In this document: positions 6,107-8,902 of the stretch, in pieces
Position numbering within the stretch: the stretch's first letter is position 1
How the letters are laid out: every line of letters begins with the position of its first letter
Origin: Desulfobacterales bacterium
GTDB taxonomy: Bacteria > Desulfobacterota > Desulfobacteria > Desulfobacterales > JAUCGF01
Assembly: GCA_029940345.1 (NCBI GenBank)
Contig: JAOZRC010000186.1
Coordinates: 1-8,902, forward strand
Direction of reading: 5' to 3'
DNA: 8,902 nt
Program-made: the position numbers and the translations under genes
The notes under the pieces: generated by a model
What the model was told of the DNA's origin: nothing
Database searches by the model: none
What the model saw: the letters and a program-made list of their open reading frames with translations, nothing else

Positions 6107-7189
6107 TTAACAATTTATTTCATTTTTCATTTTTCTTCTTTTAGCGACCTCCATTCGGATTAATGCTAAATCCGAATCATCAAAACCGATACTTATTTCT
6201 AATTCGGATTGTAAGTTTTTAAATGTATCCGTCTCATATTTATCATTAAAAATAATAGTTTTTAATGCCGAAAGTTTTTTTTCTATCTCCGGTGTTCGTA
6301 ATCCGTCAGTTCTGAATATTTCAAGCAACACCCTGTCAACTTTCCAGCCATACGCCCCATTAAATTGATCGATCACTCTTATTACATTATCTTCTTTTAC
6401 CAAAATCCGTATTTGCTCTTTACGGACAGAGGCGACGATATGAGGCGAATGGGTTGCAAAAATTATCTGATTATTGTTTTTGTCAGCTATTTTCTGATAT
6501 ATTTGAACGATTCGGGCCTGCCACTTAGGATGAAGTGAACTTTCAGGCTCATCAATCAAAATGATGCTATCTTTAATATCTGCAAGATATATTGAAAATG
6601 CTTTTGTGATAAGTTCCTGTTCACCATCAGACAATTCTTCTATTTTTATTTTTTCTGATACATCATTTCTAAATAGCGGCTCTCTGTTTCTGTCAACTCC
6701 TTTAAATTCAATCTGTAAGTCAAAATCTTTGAATATTGAATTCAGAATTTTCCGGGTAATAAGATATGCCTCACTGCTTTTATTATCTTCCTCATAGATA
6801 AGTTTATCAATGAATTGAATGATGATATTTTTCGCACTCTGACGATCTGAAAATCCGGCTTCATAATAGACAACATTTTTGAATTTTTGATATAAATTAT
6901 CGGTGGTGTATCTGATGTCTTTAAAGGTATTTACACTCAATGAGTCATTATCTATTTTAAAAATTTTATGCTGTTTTTTCTCAATATATTCAACCTCAAT
7001 GTAGCTCTCTTTTAACATAACTTCATTTTTAAAAGAATGATAAATGAAATCCTGAAATAATGTCGTCTTGCCACTGCCATTTATTCCGGCGATAACTATC
7101 AGATTCAACGCTTTACCATTATGAGTTAAATCCAAAACAAAATTTTTAAATATTTTGTGATTTTTGATATATATTTGTTTTATCTTCAT
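6107..7189 (-). CDS. AAA/ABC-like ATPase, PtuA-like (Septu-type sensor)
   Basis: ATPase of the SMC/RecF-like AAA group (AAA_15/AAA_21 type) found in defence systems. It is 360 aa from ATG 7187-7189. Motifs are Walker A GINGSGKT (35-42), ABC-type signature LSDGEQ (186-191), Walker B IILIDEPE (209-216), D-loop SSLHP (217-221) and the ATHSPHI switch (245-251). The insert between Walker A and the signature (about 145 residues) is short and lysine-rich, without a long coiled coil, so this is not a full SMC. The C-terminal part (AYGWKVDRVLLEIF and the following helices) is common in PtuA-like and related ATPases. In Septu, PtuA controls the partner nuclease PtuB; that role is inferred here from the adjacent HNH gene. 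No clear Shine-Dalgarno sequence precedes the ATG, and the bioY stop is only 7 bp upstream, so translation may depend on re-initiation after bioY. AT-rich codon use sets it apart from the biotin genes. Confidence 0.75.
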   Translation of the reverse strand: MKIKQIYIKNHKIFKNFVLDLTHNGKALNLIVIAGINGSGKTTLFQDFIYHSFKNEVMLKESYIEVEYIEKKQHKIFKIDNDSLSVNTFKDIRYTTDNLYQKFKNVVYYEAGFSDRQSAKNIIIQFIDKLIYEEDNKSSEAYLITRKILNSIFKDFDLQIEFKGVDRNREPLFRNDVSEKIKIEELSDGEQELITKAFSIYLADIKDSIILIDEPESSLHPKWQARIVQIYQKIADKNNNQIIFATHSPHIVASVRKEQIRILVKEDNVIRVIDQFNGAYGWKVDRVLLEIFRTDGLRTPEIEKKLSALKTIIFNDKYETDTFKNLQSELEISIGFDDSDLALIRMEVAKRRKMKNEINC

Positions 7190-7200
7190 AATATTTTCAA
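7190..7200. repeat. 11-bp direct repeat, copy at the bioY stop
   Basis: Identical to 5542-5552. On the minus strand it reads TTGAAAATATT, where the TGA stop of bioY (7197-7199) is contained in its first four bases and the ATG of the ATPase follows directly after its last base. It marks the bioY-side edge of the inserted cassette. Confidence 0.72.
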
Positions 7201-7769
7201 TTGACAGATTGTTTGATCAAAGGCCGTAAAGAGCGCGCTACAGGCGCCGCCACTGCAATCTTGAGGGCATCACCGATCAGAAACAACGGATTCATTCCCA
7301 CTGCGACCGCTTTTGACCAGGCCATGCCGTTAACTATTTTCAACCAGGTCACGCCACAGGCATAAAGGATTATTGCACCGAGGATCATGGCCAAAATGTC
7401 ATAAATCATGCGATTATCCGTTTTTTCGACAATCAGGCCGATAGTAAAAACCATGGGCAAATAACCCATCAAATAGCCGCCGGTGGGACCTGCCAACCGT
7501 CCGATGCCTCCCATGCCACCGGCAAACACCGGCAATCCGCATACGCCTGCCAGCAGATAAACGGCAATGGCACCCACTCCCCAGCGGCTGCCCAATAATA
7601 ACGCGGTCAGTAAGACAAAAAAGTTCTGAAGAACAATGGGCACCGGGCCGATGGGAATCGCCATATAAGCACCGGCAGCAATCAATGCGGCCAACAGGGA
7701 TGCATAGACCGTCATGCGCAACGTATCCGCTGGATTTGTTCCTTTGGTTGTCATTCGTTTACCTTTCAT
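7197..7769 (-). CDS. bioY: Biotin transporter S-component BioY
   Basis: Membrane protein that binds biotin, either alone or with the BioMN energising module. It is 190 aa, a normal BioY length, with about six hydrophobic segments. Family landmarks are IPIGPVPIVLQNFFVLLTAL near 38-58, the glycine-rich turn before RLAGPTGGYLMGY near 91-103, and a C-terminal FLIGDALKIAVA segment. The ATG at 7767-7769 overlaps the birA stop as ATGA and has AAGGA close upstream. A second ATG at 7752-7754, preceded by AAAGG, would drop the first five residues. It is followed not by bioM but by the defence ATPase, whose start is 7 bp past the bioY stop. Confidence 0.92.
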   Translation of the reverse strand: MKGKRMTTKGTNPADTLRMTVYASLLAALIAAGAYMAIPIGPVPIVLQNFFVLLTALLLGSRWGVGAIAVYLLAGVCGLPVFAGGMGGIGRLAGPTGGYLMGYLPMVFTIGLIVEKTDNRMIYDILAMILGAIILYACGVTWLKIVNGMAWSKAVAVGMNPLFLIGDALKIAVAAPVARSLRPLIKQSVN

Positions 7770-8692
7770 TTATCCTTAATAAAACAGTCGCCATATACGA
7801 CTTTTTGAGTTGTTCCGTCGGCCATTTCCAATACCAACGCACCAGTTGGGTCGATGTCGCGAGCAACGCCTTCCAGCGTCTCTTTGATCGTGACAATTTT
7901 GACCGCCCGGTTCAGCGTGATGGTGTATCGCTTCCACTCGGCAACAATGTTATCAAGCGCTTTGCCATGAAGCTTGGTTTCAAACATATCCAAAAAACAG
8001 GTCAACAAGCGTTTGCGGGAAACTTTACGGCCCAGTAATTGGCTGATTGAAACAGCATCAGCTTCATAAACGTGAGGATCATTATTAACATTGATTCCGA
8101 TTCCGATAGCAATATACGCCACCCTGTCTGCCTCGGCTTCCATTTCTGACAGCATCCCCGACAGTTTATGCCCATCTACCAGGATATCATTGGGCCATTT
8201 GACGCCCGCATCAATTTTATAAAGCTCGCGCAACGTTTCAGCCAGGGCTGTCGAAGCGGCAAAACAGACCCGGAAACTATGCACCGGCGGCAGTAAAGGG
8301 CGCGTTACAATGGTGAAATATAGCCCTCCGTCGGCCGAATGCCAGACGCGGTTTAAACGTCCGCGACCTTTTGTTTGACGATCGGCGATGACCACCGTAA
8401 AATCGGGACATCCCTGGCGGGCCAAATCACGCGCAATATCCATCGTAGAGCCAGTTTCAGAAAAAAAATGAATCTGAGACGCACGTTTGGGAAATTCCCA
8501 AGGGAAAAGCGCATCTGTTTCTTCGGACAATCGGTAACCTTTGGCATTGGCTTCGATATGATAGCCATGTTCACGCAGTTTAGTGATATGTTTCCATACA
8601 GACACCCTGGAAACACCTAACATGACGCTTAAAGTTTCTCCGGAAACAACCGTTCGTTCGGTTCTTAAAATTTCCAGTATGCGTTTTTTCAT
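7766..8692 (-). CDS. birA: Bifunctional biotin--protein ligase / biotin operon repressor
   Basis: Makes biotinyl-5'-AMP and transfers biotin to the lysine of biotin carboxyl carrier domains; the biotinyl-AMP-bound form represses biotin genes. It is 308 aa. The N-terminal winged helix has a clear helix-turn-helix (about 17-41, with LGVSRVSVWKHI), so this is the DNA-binding, group II form. The ligase domain has GSTMD (81-85), the adenylate-binding GRGRLNRVW (109-117), KWPNDILVDGHKLSG (165-179) and GIGINVNN (197-204). A compact C-terminal domain ends at 308. The ATG at 8690-8692 follows GAGAGGGG with close spacing. As first gene of the biotin uptake operon with a GTTAAC palindrome 10 bp upstream, it probably represses its own transcription and that of bioY, the cassette genes and bioMN. 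Confidence 0.93.
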   Translation of the reverse strand: MKKRILEILRTERTVVSGETLSVMLGVSRVSVWKHITKLREHGYHIEANAKGYRLSEETDALFPWEFPKRASQIHFFSETGSTMDIARDLARQGCPDFTVVIADRQTKGRGRLNRVWHSADGGLYFTIVTRPLLPPVHSFRVCFAASTALAETLRELYKIDAGVKWPNDILVDGHKLSGMLSEMEAEADRVAYIAIGIGINVNNDPHVYEADAVSISQLLGRKVSRKRLLTCFLDMFETKLHGKALDNIVAEWKRYTITLNRAVKIVTIKETLEGVARDIDPTGALVLEMADGTTQKVVYGDCFIKDK

Positions 8693-8702
8693 GCGACCCC
8701 TC

Positions 8703-8734
8703 TCGTTAACTTGTGAAAAAGTACCGGTTAACGA
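8703..8734 (-). promoter_or_regulatory. BirA operator (BirA box) upstream of birA
   Basis: TCGTTAAC (8703-8710) and GTTAACGA (8727-8734) form a perfect 8-bp inverted repeat around a 16-nt spacer. GTTAAC-type half-sites with a spacer of about this size are the pattern of BirA boxes known from many bacteria. It ends 10 bp before the birA start codon and partly overlaps the ribosome-binding region, so bound BirA would block birA-bioY expression. Confidence 0.72.
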
Positions 8735-8747
8735 ATATCTGCGTGTG

Positions 8748-8753
8748 TGTCAA
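8748..8753 (-). promoter_or_regulatory. Candidate -35 box of the biotin operon promoter
   Basis: A perfect TTGACA on the minus strand. A 17-bp spacer places the -10 region at 8725-8730 (TAACCG), inside the BirA palindrome. The -10 box is a poor match to consensus, so the promoter is tentative, but overlap with the operator is what a repressed promoter would show. Confidence 0.4.
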
Positions 8754-8902
8754 TATTGTTTTGAGGACCAGGCAGGACAATAGAATGAAAATTTGGGCAT
8801 CCTTCATTTTCCGCTTAACAGAGCTCGTAGTGGGTGCATTCCCAAAATGGCAGAAATCAGATAATTTCGAAGGAAACAATAGCGCTAACCGTGCGTGAGG
8901 GG
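8754..8902. other. Non-coding or unassigned end of window
   Basis: No reading frame here has recognisable homology or a convincing start signal on either strand. A plus-strand frame starting near 8785 remains open only to about 8898 and looks random. It may be upstream spacer of the biotin operon. Confidence 0.4.

Larger units (their letters stand above)
5553..7200 (-). other. Septu-like two-gene cassette inserted in the biotin operon
   Basis: This segment holds the ATPase and HNH genes plus one copy of the flanking 11-bp repeat. It is clearly AT-richer than its surroundings: by hand count 6241-6300 has 16 G/C in 60, against 32 in 60 at 5401-5460 inside bioM. Its two ends show no inverted repeats, and it encodes no transposase or integrase. 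Removing it rejoins bioY and bioM with an overlapping stop and start. I infer a precise acquisition event; the mechanism is unknown. Confidence 0.65.

Noticed and set aside
5553..7189. The inserted cassette as a classical transposon or a retron
   Set aside because: No terminal inverted repeats match at the two ends, no transposase or integrase is encoded, and no reverse transcriptase or msr/msd-like region is present, so only a stand-alone Septu-like pair is supported.
8713..8898. A 61-residue plus-strand frame at the right end that could be a gene divergent from birA
   Set aside because: Its start lies inside the operator region with no ribosome-binding site, and the peptide has no recognisable family features.

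Overview
The window looks like chromosome from a sulfate-reducing Desulfobacterota-type (deltaproteobacterial) anaerobe. The main reason is an AhbC-type radical SAM enzyme of the siroheme-dependent heme pathway, which is typical of sulfate reducers and methanogens. All intact genes lie on the minus strand. The leftmost few hundred bases hold gene debris.

Layout, left to right. Bases 1-505 contain a frameshifted remnant, on the plus strand, of an AAA-ATPase/PD-(D/E)XK nuclease protein. Bases 506-730 hold an inverted repeat that may be a terminator and a short frameshifted minus-strand reading frame that resembles a small antitoxin. Next come ahbC (731-1912) and a gap that carries a 145-bp MITE-like element with perfect 12-bp terminal inverted repeats and a near-perfect 8-bp target duplication (2008-2168). 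The element abuts the stop codon of a divergent ClpX-like AAA+ unfoldase (2168-3961) that lacks the ClpX zinc domain but has an extra ~200-residue C-terminal region.

The right half is a biotin uptake operon read right to left: birA (biotin ligase/repressor), bioY (S-component), bioM (EcfA-type ATPase) and bioN (EcfT-type membrane coupling protein). A GTTAAC-based palindrome just upstream of birA looks like a BirA operator. Between bioY and bioM sits an AT-rich two-gene cassette: an ABC/SMC-like AAA ATPase and an HNH nuclease of the TIGR02646/PtuB kind. Together they resemble a Septu (PtuAB-like) anti-phage system.

The most notable observation is that this cassette is bracketed by a perfect 11-bp direct repeat (5542-5552 and 7190-7200). 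Removing one repeat plus the cassette (1,648 bp) restores an uninterrupted bioY-bioM junction in which the bioY stop and the bioM TTG start overlap as TTGA. The cassette therefore appears to have been inserted precisely at the bioM start codon. It is co-oriented with the operon, so the defence genes would be transcribed with, and translationally interleaved among, the biotin genes. No transposase or integrase is visible.
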